Shown piece after piece: positions 10,801 to 18,694 of a DNA stretch of 64,000 nt. This DNA is from Acidobacteriota bacterium (lineage in GTDB: Bacteria > Acidobacteriota > Terriglobia > Terriglobales > Acidobacteriaceae), in NCBI GenBank assembly GCA_018268755.1, contig JAFDVW010000007.1, forward strand, positions 290,940 through 354,939, given 5' to 3'. Each line of letters starts with the position of its first letter. Within the stretch, counting starts at the first letter, position 1. Below the pieces are notes generated by a model. It did no database searches, was not told the origin of the DNA, and worked only from the letters and a program-made list of their open reading frames with translations. Both the position numbers and the translations under genes were made by a program.

Positions 10801-11689
10801 AAGTATTGCGAATCAGTTGCCCGGGCTTGTTCGGCAGACCGCTTTCAATCTGAGCTTGCTTGTTAAACCAGTCATTGGCCGCCCCGGCCAGGGTGCGGTT
10901 GTATTCGTAGACTGAGCCGTGTAATTGATTGGTCCCACTCTTCGAGACCAGCGAGACCTGCGCGCCGGAAGATCGGCCCGAATCGGCGTTGGCGTTGGTG
11001 GTGGTGACGCGGAATTCTTCCAGCGAATCCATGGGCACCCGCAGCGCGCCGGCAAAAGCTTCGCCCAGCAATTGATCGTTGTTATCCAGGCCATCCAGGG
11101 TCACGTTGGTCTGGTCGCTGCGCGCGCCGTTGACCGCCCCGCCGCGGGAGTCGGTCGCGGAGTTCACCTTATTTCCCACATAGGCTACGCCGGCTTGCAG
11201 GCTGAGCAACTCTACGGCATTTCTGCCTTCGGAGGGCAGCGCCTGAATCTGCCGCGAGTCGAAAGGCGTGCCGAGCGTCGCGTCCACGGTGTTCACTGCC
11301 GGAGCATCGCCGCGCACATCGACCGTGGCTTCGGTTTTTCCCACTTGTAGCAGGAAGTCGAAGGTGACCGGTGTGTTCACCAACAATGTCAGGCCTTCGC
11401 GACGTCCGCCGGCAAAGCCTCCCGCGGCTGCTTCCAGCGTGTAGCGACCCGGAGGAACCTGCAGAAACTGATACTCGCCCCGTTCATTGGTGGCCGCCGT
11501 ACGGCTGAATCCGGTGGCAGGATTGCTCAGGCTTACCTGCGCGCCCGCGATGACCGCGCCGGCCTGGTCTGACACCACACCACGCAGAGAAGCCGTCGCG
11601 CCCTGGGCAAACATCAGTTGGGGAATCAAAAGGAGGAGGCAAAGCGCCGTACGCAGACAGCAATGCAAAGAACAGAGGAATTTGTCCAT
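7817..11689 (-). CDS. TonB-dependent-receptor-like outer-membrane protein with carboxypeptidase-regulatory-like domain
   Basis: This is a 1290-residue Oar/TonB-receptor-like protein. After a signal peptide (about residues 1-29) comes a carboxypeptidase-regulatory-like beta-sandwich (about 34-115: ASLRGVVSDQAGAVIAGAQV), then a plug region (about 130-250) and a long barrel. The chain ends in a Phe (LRYSF), as outer-membrane proteins do. Family members in Acidobacteriota are thought to import oligosaccharides or peptides, but the ligand is unknown. I chose the ATG at 11689; a TTG four codons earlier is an alternative, and neither has a clear ribosome site. No TonB, ExbB or ExbD gene lies nearby. 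It converges with the S9 peptidase gene. Confidence 0.9.
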   Translation of the reverse strand: MDKFLCSLHCCLRTALCLLLLIPQLMFAQGATASLRGVVSDQAGAVIAGAQVSLSNPATGFSRTAATNERGEYQFLQVPPGRYTLEAAAGGFAGGRREGLTLLVNTPVTFDFLLQVGKTEATVDVRGDAPAVNTVDATLGTPFDSRQIQALPSEGRNAVELLSLQAGVAYVGNKVNSATDSRGGAVNGARSDQTNVTLDGLDNNDQLLGEAFAGALRVPMDSLEEFRVTTTNANADSGRSSGAQVSLVSKSGTNQLHGSVYEYNRTLAGAANDWFNKQAQIESGLPNKPGQLIRNTFGAAVGGPIVKNRLFFFLNYEGQRSRESVQVNRAVPSADLRQGVVSYYAEDGSVVTLQPSDIQALDQGCLSSGTCPNGNGVSAAVLDLWNGHATLPNGTPIPAFPLPNTGTSFGSDGLNILGYTFAAPQPASLNTYLTRLDLNLTKNGNHRLFLRGNLQNDRTLMAAAFPGQPASEALRANSKGIAVGYTAVPSNSVINNFRYGFVRQGLGDAGQNPFSNVGFWNLSDQISFARTTNVNVPVHQLVDDVSWTRGRHTLQFGGNWRMVNDNRYSDAQNYFYGSPHPTWLYEGGIAFTGQDLDPGNDPELPAMDPDFGYAYDAAVADVTGLIGSISAVYNQNKAGQFFPVGELVPRHFKNNEAEFYLQDSWRAKSNLQVTFGLRYTLLQTPYETSGNQVAPAPSLSSFFANRTNSMNAGEVYRPAVSFALSGQANGKAGYWEPDYKNFAPRLAFAYSPSVEEGFWKSVFGGSGKTSLRGGYGIAFDHFGIGVVNSFDRMGSFGLTTNLENPSGIQTTDCVARFVQLTTMPSGVACGGIPELPGAPTPGFPSTPPGMGENGSFAIAWGLDNAMKTPYSHVVDFSLTRELPRQFVVELSYVGRFSRRLLQEVDVAEPVNMKDPGSGMTYFEAASQLAKLAAAGTPESAVQPIAFWENLFPAAAGPAGISGSAPDIPGNPTATQNIYDLYYANSPNYIYAIQSLDAPADGVSCFPACSTLGPYAFWHDQFSSLYTWRTTGVSNYNALQATLRRHAGDLDFDFNYTYSKSLDTNSNAERVNEYENAGGSAVAWSGQVINSWNPRGLYGPSDFDTTHQINANWVYALPLGRGKFVGKNWSHLEDALFGGWQVSGLTRWTSGYPFSIASYAFSTNYEQDSRAVLVGPAPKTGLSMDGPVPNVFKDGPAASSAFRFAYPGESGQRNNLRGPGYFGVDMSLAKSWKIRESQVLRFTWDVFNVTNAVRFDVGTLNPYLLYGTTLGDFTQTLTRPRVMQFGLRYSF

Positions 11690-11806
11690 GGGGTTCGCCA
11701 AATACGAAGAAGTAGTAAGCGCAACCGTATCAAGCGAACGTTAAAGCCGGGTAAACGGAGTGTGAAAAACCGACCGGAACCCGGGGTCACACCTCATAAG
11801 AAGCCG

Positions 11807-12264
11807 CTAAAAATCTCGAGATTTGGAAAGAATTGCGCAGGAAGAGATCTCAGATAACCCTATTCTTGCTATACCAAATATCACTAGGGCCGGCGCCGCA
11901 ATTCCAAAAATGACTTGGACGGACTCTCCCAATCCTGGGCTAAAAATCCCCATAGAGACCGCGAACGGCTGCCACAGCGGTAAAGACAACAATAGCACTC
12001 GCAGAAATTTGCCAAACTTCTGTACCTCTTGAAAAGCAACAGTACGGCAGGAATCATGAGAATCTGGTTGTGCGCAGCCGCCATTGCCGGCATGCTGACA
12101 GCAACCACGCTCAAAACGGAAACGCTTGCAAAGGCGAATGCGCGCGTGTCCGCCGCCTGCCGTCTTGCCGTCCAAAGGACATAACCCGTCACAATCAATA
12201 ATATGAGCGCCGCAATTGCCCCTGCTGTCTTGCCTACCATGATCTTTCTAAATTCACGAACAAC
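11807..12264 (-). pseudogene. Frameshifted C-terminal remnant of a GT87 (DUF2029)-like membrane glycosyltransferase
   Basis: Two overlapping reading frames together give one coherent membrane protein end. The upstream frame (from about 12264) encodes VREFRKIMVGKTAGAIAALI and continues to NQILMIPAVLLLF. The next frame resumes with VQKFGKFLRVLLLSLPLWQP and ends at the stop at 11807. The join is near 12020-12045. The order of hydrophobic segments and the HNQILMIP motif resemble the end of acidobacterial DUF2029/GT87 proteins of roughly 400 residues. The first two thirds of the gene are missing, so it is a remnant even without the frameshift. The region is also less GC-biased than its neighbours. 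A sequencing error could explain the shift but not the truncation. Confidence 0.55.
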
Positions 12265-12664
12265 ATGCCAACGCGAAGGCCCTTCGCATAAGGTCGGCGA
12301 GTTGTTCCTCGTACTCACGGCGACGCTCTTCCGCCATAGCCCACGGGGAACCGCGCCTCCACGGCTCTCCACCGTACTCTCTATAGGGATATCCCCAATA
12401 CGTCACGCCTGGAAGCCTCAGGCACAATCCTGCCGTTGCGAAGATCACCCCATTCTGCGCATAGAGTACCGGCACTCCGAACATATACCGGAATCGTGCA
12501 TCCGGCACATAGGCGCCGAGTTCTCTGAGCCGCTCAACCAGATCAGGGTGCGTGCGAGTTTCATATCCGTCATCTGTATATCCACTTGTGGAGCCTTCCG
12601 GCACAGCGTTCTTTTTAAGGTATTGCAGAACAGAGACGTTTAGCGGATTGTCGAGCGTGTTCAC
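12254..12664 (-). CDS. Hypothetical protein, 136 residues
   Basis: I do not recognise this protein. It is a soluble, charged chain of 136 residues with a Tyr/Gly/Trp-rich middle (TYWGYPYREYGGEPWRRG, about residues 88-105) and a predicted charged C-terminal helix (MAEERRREYEEQLADLMRR). No signal peptide or membrane segment is visible. The start is a GTG at 12664; the ribosome site is weak. The 3' end overlaps the beginning of the glycosyltransferase remnant by about ten bases, so the natural C-terminus may have been replaced when the remnant formed. The protein-like composition supports a real gene, but confidence is modest. Confidence 0.45.
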   Translation of the reverse strand: MNTLDNPLNVSVLQYLKKNAVPEGSTSGYTDDGYETRTHPDLVERLRELGAYVPDARFRYMFGVPVLYAQNGVIFATAGLCLRLPGVTYWGYPYREYGGEPWRRGSPWAMAEERRREYEEQLADLMRRAFALACCS

Positions 12665-12814
12665 AGTCTTCTTCGAGTCGCTGTCTGACAGGTTGGGCCA
12701 GAATCACACGTGTGCGCAATTTTTCGAGCCGTTTTTCACTACAGCTCCACGGCAAGCTGCAATTCGCGGCCAGGCTCGGCTTTTCGGCCCATCCTGCCAT
12801 ACCAAGGCCGCGTT

Positions 12815-14635
12815 CTATTCCTTCATTTCCGGCAAGGCCGGATCAGGGGGAATTAGGATGGATGCGTCCCACTCCTGCCGCGGACGAAGCAGGTTCGCGG
12901 CGCTGTTCAGGCCTATGACCAGAACCTGTCCGTCGGTGATCAAGTCATGGCCGGCGATGCTGCGGTTGCTGGGCGGCATGCCTGGACGCTCCACCAGGGC
13001 CGCACCCGAGACTTTCCCGCCAAACAGCAGATCAATCCCAATTTTATTTCGCTCGCGATCGATGTGAGGGTCAATGGCATGCGTCCACTTGGCCCCCCCT
13101 TCCAAAGCGCGGATCCCGATATCGTGGGTGGCGGCCCCCAGCCAGATCGGATGTCCTGCAAAAGTTTCTCCTCGCTGGTAAATGCGCAAGTGGTGCCGTT
13201 TCGCGAAGGTATTGTTCTGTTTTTCAAACTCCAGTTCGGGCAACTTGGAACCAAGATACAGGCTGGAGAGCGGGGCCTCGGAATAGCCGCGTTCAAACGC
13301 GGTGGCGGCAAAGGTCTTTAAGGCCGACTCCGTCGACAGGTCATGGGCGGGCAACCAGCCCGCGCTGAGAAACGCAGTGGTCACTTCGTCCTTGCTCCCG
13401 ATAAACAGGATGTTGATCACGTCGGCGTCTCTTCCATCCTGGCTGGAGTTGCGTCGCGGCAGCTTCGCCACGAACTCCTCCAGGTCTTTCATATGGGCAA
13501 AGGTCGCGGGAGGAGAAGGCGGAGAAACCGGCGGCAGCCGGGTCGGCAAGGTCGCCATCAGGGTCATGTCGACTCCCTCGCGGTACTCAATCTCCCGTTT
13601 GAATTCGTGAGAGTATCCCCAGGTCGCGGCCTCGACGGCATAGCCCAAACCGGGGTATGCCAAACCCGCCACCCGTGTTCCCCAGCCGATCTTGTCCAGC
13701 TTGCTGCGGGGAAAGGCCATGCCAATTGCCAGGTTGGGTTCGATGGTTTCCCGGGCATTGTCCACATCGATAAGACGCGCGTAAATGACGGTGCGTTCTG
13801 CGTTCTCCCGCAGAACGTGGCGAAAGACCATTCCCAGCTTGGCGCGCTTGTACTGGTCGCTGGCGGGAATGGCGGAAACCACAATGCCTTCCAGGACGCT
13901 ACCCGCGGGCAGGGTCATGCGATTCCCCACAAAAACCGGGGCGATGGTGACGGCTTGAATAATGTCCCCGGGACGCGAGCGATTGCTCGCCACCGCATCC
14001 AGCAGGCGGATGCTGATCTCTCCTCCCAGGGGCAAATCAGAATGCAATTCCTCCCGGACCGCGCGGGTGTCCTGCGAATTAGCGAGGGCAGTGATGTTCT
14101 TCAGGATGGGGACGACTTCTTCGGCCACATTGGTGCCTATATTGCGTTGCGCCCCATACTCGACGAGCAAATCTCCCATGTCTCCGTTCTCGGAGAAATC
14201 CTGCATGTCGAGCACAGTGATGCCGGAAAAGTCGCGAGCATTGACGTTGATTCCGGCGGCAATCAGCGCTTCCGCCAGCTGAAGATATGCCTCAAGCTGT
14301 TTGCCGGGCTTGGCCTGCAAGGAGCCCAGGACCGTCCAATGCAGGGCGGTCCGGCACAAGGGCGGAGGCGCCACGTTAATGCTGTCCGCCTTGGTCGCCC
14401 GCGCCTGGTCGTAAGCCTGCTTCAGCAGCTCGAGGGAATCCTTCTCCTTGGCATGATTGGCGCGGTAAATGGTGTGCAGCAGAGCGGAGCTCTGCAGCGA
14501 AGCGTCCACCTCGGCTTCCGCGGTGCTGTGCCGCAATGCCGGACTGGCCGGCATCTGCGCTTGCCGTGGCTCGTCCGCGAAAACCGGCACACTCAACAGC
14601 AACGCAATCGTGATTAAACCACGCTGGAGATTCAT
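12815..14635 (-). CDS. Secreted LssY_C-domain protein with ankyrin-like N-terminus
   Basis: This 606-residue exported protein has three recognisable parts. A signal peptide (residues 1-20) leads into an ankyrin-like segment (about 40-170: RTALHWTVLGSLQAKPG, AGINVNARDFSGITVLDM). A middle beta domain (about 195-300) contains RPGDIIQAVTIAPVFVGNRM and LPAGSVLEGIV, recalling the TrbI/VirB10-like SH3-type fold. The C-terminal LssY_C domain (about 415-560) includes the FIGSKDEVTTAFLSAGW and YLGSKLPELEFEK stretches and WLGAATHDIGI. LssY_C proteins are often tied to lipid-phosphatase-like secretion loci, but their biochemical role is not known. The middle domain resembles that of the glycine-zipper protein at 42410-43621. 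No operon partner is evident. Confidence 0.75.
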   Translation of the reverse strand: MNLQRGLITIALLLSVPVFADEPRQAQMPASPALRHSTAEAEVDASLQSSALLHTIYRANHAKEKDSLELLKQAYDQARATKADSINVAPPPLCRTALHWTVLGSLQAKPGKQLEAYLQLAEALIAAGINVNARDFSGITVLDMQDFSENGDMGDLLVEYGAQRNIGTNVAEEVVPILKNITALANSQDTRAVREELHSDLPLGGEISIRLLDAVASNRSRPGDIIQAVTIAPVFVGNRMTLPAGSVLEGIVVSAIPASDQYKRAKLGMVFRHVLRENAERTVIYARLIDVDNARETIEPNLAIGMAFPRSKLDKIGWGTRVAGLAYPGLGYAVEAATWGYSHEFKREIEYREGVDMTLMATLPTRLPPVSPPSPPATFAHMKDLEEFVAKLPRRNSSQDGRDADVINILFIGSKDEVTTAFLSAGWLPAHDLSTESALKTFAATAFERGYSEAPLSSLYLGSKLPELEFEKQNNTFAKRHHLRIYQRGETFAGHPIWLGAATHDIGIRALEGGAKWTHAIDPHIDRERNKIGIDLLFGGKVSGAALVERPGMPPSNRSIAGHDLITDGQVLVIGLNSAANLLRPRQEWDASILIPPDPALPEMKE

Positions 14636-14747
14636 GGTTCCGTCTCAGCCTCCTGGGGAGTTCATCGCGGGGGACATCCGGAGCATACCGCATCCACGCC
14701 TGGGCCAGCCGGCAAAAACGCGCCAGAACCATCGCGGCCGCCCGGCT

Positions 14748-15326
14748 TCAGTGGCCCCCAAGCTTCGTACCCGAACGGCGGCCCCGGGCCCGTACTCCAT
14801 GGGATTTGAGGCGTTCCAGTTTTTCCCCGCCCCCCTGGGGACGGACCAGCACCCGGGTATTCACGCTTGTCGACATCACCAGAGATGTGGTGGTGGCCAC
14901 GAATGGGGTCAGATAGTTGTCGATCAGGCGCTCCAGCTCGTCTACGGAAGAGAGTGCGACCTTCATGATGAAGGAATCGGTGCCGGTGACCCGATGACAC
15001 TCCAGGACCTGTGGCAGATCGCGGCTGACTTTCATGATCCTGGGAAAAGAGTCTCCCACTACATTGACGCGAATGAATGCAAGGACCGGATATCCCACTT
15101 TGGCGCGGTCCAGTTCGGCACCATAACCCAGGATGATTCCAGCCTCTTCCAAACGGTGGACCCGCTCCATCACCGCCGGTGTGGAAAGCCCCACGCGCTT
15201 GCCCAGTTCGGTGAAAGGAATGCGTCCGTTGTGCTGCAATTCGTCGAGAATTTTCCAGCCGATGGTGTCCAGCAGTTTGGAATTATCTTCGGCGGAAGGC
15301 GTGTTTTTCCTAATAGAATTCTGCAC
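14748..15326 (-). CDS. Lrp/AsnC-family transcriptional regulator
   Basis: This 192-residue regulator has the Lrp/AsnC layout. The N-terminal helix-turn-helix lies at about residues 20-70 (LDTIGWKILDELQHNGRIPF, ELGKRVGLSTPAVMERVHRL). The RAM ligand-binding domain lies at about 85-155 (VECHRVTGTDSFIMKVALSS-like core, here beginning LECHRVTG). The basic tail after residue 165 is longer than usual. The gene is divergent from L-serine dehydratase, with about 100 bp between starts. This suggests it controls that gene and perhaps the amino-acid permease beyond. Lrp-type proteins sense amino acids, so serine or a related amino acid is a reasonable effector guess. Confidence 0.9.
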   Translation of the reverse strand: MQNSIRKNTPSAEDNSKLLDTIGWKILDELQHNGRIPFTELGKRVGLSTPAVMERVHRLEEAGIILGYGAELDRAKVGYPVLAFIRVNVVGDSFPRIMKVSRDLPQVLECHRVTGTDSFIMKVALSSVDELERLIDNYLTPFVATTTSLVMSTSVNTRVLVRPQGGGEKLERLKSHGVRARGRRSGTKLGGH

Positions 15327-15424
15327 GCCACGCAGGATACCTTATCTTCCATCTTCCATCCAGCATTTGCCTTTACTAGCATAGAGTGAGCCGGCAGTTC
15401 CTGGATGCACCGGCCAACAACGCC

Positions 15425-16789
15425 ATGATCAGCATTCTTGACCTTTTCAAAATCGGCATTGGGCCCTCCAGCTCGCACACCGTGGGCCCCATGCGCGCCG
15501 CCAAACGGTTCCTGCAGGGACTGGAAGAACGGGGGCAGCTGGAGCAAGTGCGGAGCATTCAGGTCGAACTGTTCGGATCACTGGCCTTGACCGGCAAAGG
15601 CCATGGCACGGACCGAGCCATCCTGCTGGGATTGTGCGGCGAAGCCCCCGACCTGGTAATCCCCGATTCCATCGAGAGCACGATCGCACGGATTCGCCAA
15701 GAGCGCCGCATCTTTTTGCTGGGCCATCACCCGGTCCCATTCGATAGCGAGAAGCATCTGCTGTTTCACCGCCAGGAGGTCCTCCCCGGCCACTCCAACG
15801 GCATGCGATTTACCGCGGTCGATGAGGACGGCCGGGAATTGCAGCGGGAGGTCTGGTATTCGGTTGGCGGCGGATTCATCGTCGCGGAAAATGAGCAGTT
15901 CTCCATGCCCGCGGTCCCGCCTCCGGCCGTCCCTTATCCGTTCCAGACAGCGGCCGACCTACTGCGCCTGGGCCAGGAAAACGGCCAACCGATTTGGCGA
16001 ATGGTGCTGGAAAATGAGCGCGCCCTGCACCCGCAGCGCGACATCGAAGGCGCCGTAGGGCAACTGTGGCAGGCGATGAAAGACTGCACTGAGCGCGGCC
16101 TTCGCACGGAAGGAATTTTGCCGGGCGGACTGCAGGTCCGCCGCCGGGCGCCGCAACTCTACGCCGCCCTCACTCGCACCCCGTCCTCCGATCCTCTGGC
16201 CGTGGTGGATTGGATCAACGTTTTCGCCATTGCGGTGAATGAGGAGAACGCCGCCGGCGGGCGGGTGGTGACGGCCCCCACCAATGGCGCGGCCGGTATT
16301 GTCCCCGCCGTGGCCCACTATTACGAGAAGTTTTCTCCGGGCGCGTCCCCCGCCGGCATTTTGCATTACTTCCTCACCGCCGGCGCCATTGGCATCCTGT
16401 ACAAGGAGAACGCTTCCATTTCGGGATCGGAAGTCGGCTGCCAGGGAGAAGTAGGAGTGGCCTGTTCCATGGCGGCGGCCGGTCTGGCGGCCGCGCTGGG
16501 CGCGAGCAACGAGCAGGTGGAGCACGCGGCCGAAATTGCCATGGAACACAACCTGGGGATGACCTGTGATCCCATCGGCGGCCTGGTGCAGATCCCCTGC
16601 ATCGAGCGCAACGCCATTGGCGCCGTTAAGGCAGTCAACGCCACCCGCATGGCGATGAACGAAGCTGGAGACCACAAGGTTTCGCTCGACCAGGTGATTC
16701 GCACCATGCGCGAGACCGGACGGGACATGCAATCGCGTTATAAAGAGACTTCTCTGGCTGGGCTGGCTGTACACGTGGTCGAGTGCTAA
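15425..16789 (+). CDS. sdaA: L-serine ammonia-lyase (single-chain, iron-sulfur type)
   Basis: This 454-residue enzyme deaminates L-serine to pyruvate and ammonia in the cytoplasm. The N-terminus [20 protein letters not shown] matches the start of the single-chain SdaA family, and the length is that of the family. I therefore place the start at the ATG at 15425 rather than at the GTG at 15386. Cysteines for the oxygen-sensitive 4Fe-4S cluster are present in [10 protein letters not shown] and in [17 protein letters not shown]. The alpha domain motif [13 protein letters not shown] is intact. The divergent Lrp-type gene and the downstream amino-acid permease suggest an amino-acid catabolism unit feeding pyruvate. 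Confidence 0.95.
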   Translation: MISILDLFKIGIGPSSSHTVGPMRAAKRFLQGLEERGQLEQVRSIQVELFGSLALTGKGHGTDRAILLGLCGEAPDLVIPDSIESTIARIRQERRIFLLGHHPVPFDSEKHLLFHRQEVLPGHSNGMRFTAVDEDGRELQREVWYSVGGGFIVAENEQFSMPAVPPPAVPYPFQTAADLLRLGQENGQPIWRMVLENERALHPQRDIEGAVGQLWQAMKDCTERGLRTEGILPGGLQVRRRAPQLYAALTRTPSSDPLAVVDWINVFAIAVNEENAAGGRVVTAPTNGAAGIVPAVAHYYEKFSPGASPAGILHYFLTAGAIGILYKENASISGSEVGCQGEVGVACSMAAAGLAAALGASNEQVEHAAEIAMEHNLGMTCDPIGGLVQIPCIERNAIGAVKAVNATRMAMNEAGDHKVSLDQVIRTMRETGRDMQSRYKETSLAGLAVHVVEC

Positions 16790-16986
16790 GACCGCAACTT
16801 GCTGTCAGCATCTGATGCGGCTCGACCTGTCGTGCGCTCGCGCTTTTCATTTTCCCTTTCGCCCGCCTTACTTGTAACTCTTTCGACTCTGCATTAAGCT
16901 GACCGGACTCACCGGGGATTCCGGTATGGCACAAAAAGCTTCTTCAGGAAAACAAACCACCAGGCGCGCAACGTCAGGAGACCCGC

Positions 16987-18342
16987 ATGAGCGACAGCGT
17001 AATTGCACAGAAATCACCGGTACCGGCTGAGCAAGGTCCGGTTTCGCTGGCGCGGGAACTTACGTTCTCCGATGGCGTGGCGTTGGTGGTGGGCATTGTG
17101 ATCGGCTCGGGAATTTTCCTGGTGCCCGCCGGCGTGGCGCAGCAGTTGCACTCGGTGAGCGCGGGGCTCTCCATTTGGATTGTGGGCGGCGTGCTGAGCT
17201 TCTTCGGCGCGCTTTCCATCGCCGAATTGGCCTCCGCCTTCCCCGGCGCGGGCGGCCTCTATGTTTATTTGCGCGAGGCTTACGGACGAGGTACGGCTTT
17301 TGTCTATGGCTGGGCGCTGCTTTCCATGATTCAAAGTGGAAGCATCGCGACCCTGGCCGTGGCTTTCGGCTTGTATAGCGGGCAAGTTTTTGGCCTGACG
17401 CCGGCACGGCAGAAGATGGCATCCATTGCCTGCATTGCCGCGCTGACCCTGTTGAATTCCTTTGGCGTCCGTCATGGCAAATACACGCAGAACGTGGCGA
17501 CCGTGTGCAAGACCGGCGGATTGATTCTGTTGATCGGGCTCTTGGTGGCGCGTGGCCACTGGGGCACACTGCAAGCGCATTTCGTCACCAGCGAACCCTT
17601 TCACCTTTTGCCCTATGGCGTGGCGTTGGTCGCGGTGCTTTGGGCATACGAGGGATGGCATTGTGTTTCCTTCGCCGCCGGAGAATTCAAGAACACCAAC
17701 CGCGACCTTCCCCGGGCCCTGGCGTGGGGAAGCTTTGTCGTGGCGGCCATCTATGTGCTGGCCAACATCGCCTACTATCTGGTGCTCTCGCCGCTCCAGC
17801 TGCAAAATTCCGACCGGGCGGCGGCCGCGGCGGTCAGCAGCGTTTACGGAGCTGGCGCGACCATCTTCATCTCGCTGGTGATATTGATTTCGATTCTGGG
17901 CGCGACCAATGGCATGGTGCTCACCGGCGCGCGCGTGTACTACGCGATGGCCCAGGACAAAGTATTCTTTCCACAATTTCAAAAACTGCATTCCCGCTAT
18001 CGCACGCCGGTGCTGGCGCTTACCCTGCAAGGCATTTGGGCTTCGGTGCTTACCCTGGCCGGCTCCTTTCAGGAGCTTTTTACCTATGTGATTTTCACGG
18101 CCTGGATCTTTTATGGATTGACGGTGGCTGCCGTGATCGTAATGCGCAAGAAAGCGCCGGCAATCCTTCGCAGCTTTCGGGTTCCCGCCTATCCTTGGGT
18201 GCCGCTGCTTTTTGTCGTGGCGGCTTTGGGCATTGCCCTGAGCACGATGGTGAACAACCCGTCGCATGCGGCCATGGGCCTGGGATTGGTCCTGTTAGGA
18301 CTCCCCATCTACCTATTGTTCAACTTCTTCAATCGCCGCTAA
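16987..18342 (+). CDS. APC-family amino-acid permease
   Basis: This 451-residue inner-membrane transporter belongs to the amino acid-polyamine-organocation superfamily. About twelve hydrophobic segments are visible. The first carries the family substrate-site motif GIVIGSGIFLVPAGVA (about residues 36-51). The sequence style (FPGAGGLYVYLREAYGRGTA, LVAVLWAYEGWHCVSFAAGE) resembles LAT/SteT-type exchangers of neutral amino acids such as serine and threonine. The ATG at 16987 follows an AGGAG ribosome site. The gene is 197 bp downstream of L-serine dehydratase on the same strand, which supports uptake of serine or related substrates. The substrate is inference. Confidence 0.88.
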   Translation: MSDSVIAQKSPVPAEQGPVSLARELTFSDGVALVVGIVIGSGIFLVPAGVAQQLHSVSAGLSIWIVGGVLSFFGALSIAELASAFPGAGGLYVYLREAYGRGTAFVYGWALLSMIQSGSIATLAVAFGLYSGQVFGLTPARQKMASIACIAALTLLNSFGVRHGKYTQNVATVCKTGGLILLIGLLVARGHWGTLQAHFVTSEPFHLLPYGVALVAVLWAYEGWHCVSFAAGEFKNTNRDLPRALAWGSFVVAAIYVLANIAYYLVLSPLQLQNSDRAAAAAVSSVYGAGATIFISLVILISILGATNGMVLTGARVYYAMAQDKVFFPQFQKLHSRYRTPVLALTLQGIWASVLTLAGSFQELFTYVIFTAWIFYGLTVAAVIVMRKKAPAILRSFRVPAYPWVPLLFVVAALGIALSTMVNNPSHAAMGLGLVLLGLPIYLLFNFFNRR

Positions 18343-18385
18343 ATCTTTGCCACTTCCTGGGACCAGGGCCTTCCCCCGGAGTCTT

Positions 18386-18405
18386 CCCGCCCGGGGAACG
18401 GCGGG
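18386..18405 (+). terminator. GC-rich hairpin downstream of the APC permease
   Basis: CCCGCC and GGCGGG form a 6-bp stem around an 8-base loop, 44 bases after the permease stop codon. There is no T-run directly after it, so it is a weak or factor-assisted terminator candidate. Confidence 0.3.
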
Positions 18406-18620
18406 GTTCGCCAGGGGAGAACGCCCTCAGCACGATTTTTCTTATCGATAGAACATAAAAATTCAATTGGAAACAGGTGTTTCTATGGGGCAAGCGCTTG
18501 AATTTCCTCGCTCTTAACGGATATTGCTGCAATTTTAGCCTTATTCAACGGTTTTCGGCCTCCATTATGGGCTTGACAAGCGCGACCTGCAATTCTTAAA
18601 GTTTGCGGGACTTCCACAAA

Positions 18621-18638
18621 CTGAAACGTGGGTTTCAG
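18621..18638. promoter_or_regulatory. Inverted repeat in the leader of the TonB-type receptor gene
   Basis: CTGAAAC-GTGG-GTTTCAG is a perfect 7-bp inverted repeat with a 4-base spacer. It lies 57 bases before the GTG start of the receptor and about 25 bases after the -10 candidate. It could be a repressor operator or a leader hairpin. Confidence 0.4.
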
Positions 18639-18694
18639 TTCAGTCGTGTTCGGCCACTTTCCGGAAGCGCCCATCTAGAGGCAGGAGAAAAATA

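Larger units (their letters stand above)
18343..18694. other. Intergenic region between permease and receptor genes
   Basis: This 352-bp gap holds no convincing gene. Near its left end is a GC-rich hairpin at 18386-18405 that may end the permease transcript. Towards the right is TTGACA at about 18574-18579, followed after 17 bases by a weak -10 candidate (TTAAAG). A perfect inverted repeat at 18621-18638 lies in the presumed leader of the receptor gene. Confidence 0.5.

Noticed and set aside
12615..12800. 61-residue minus-strand frame upstream of the hypothetical gene
   Set aside because: It overlaps the hypothetical gene, lacks a ribosome site and has no recognisable pattern; too weak to call.
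13343..14617. 424-residue plus-strand open frame opposite the LssY_C gene
   Set aside because: It shows no protein-like features; the minus-strand LssY_C protein with signal peptide explains the region.
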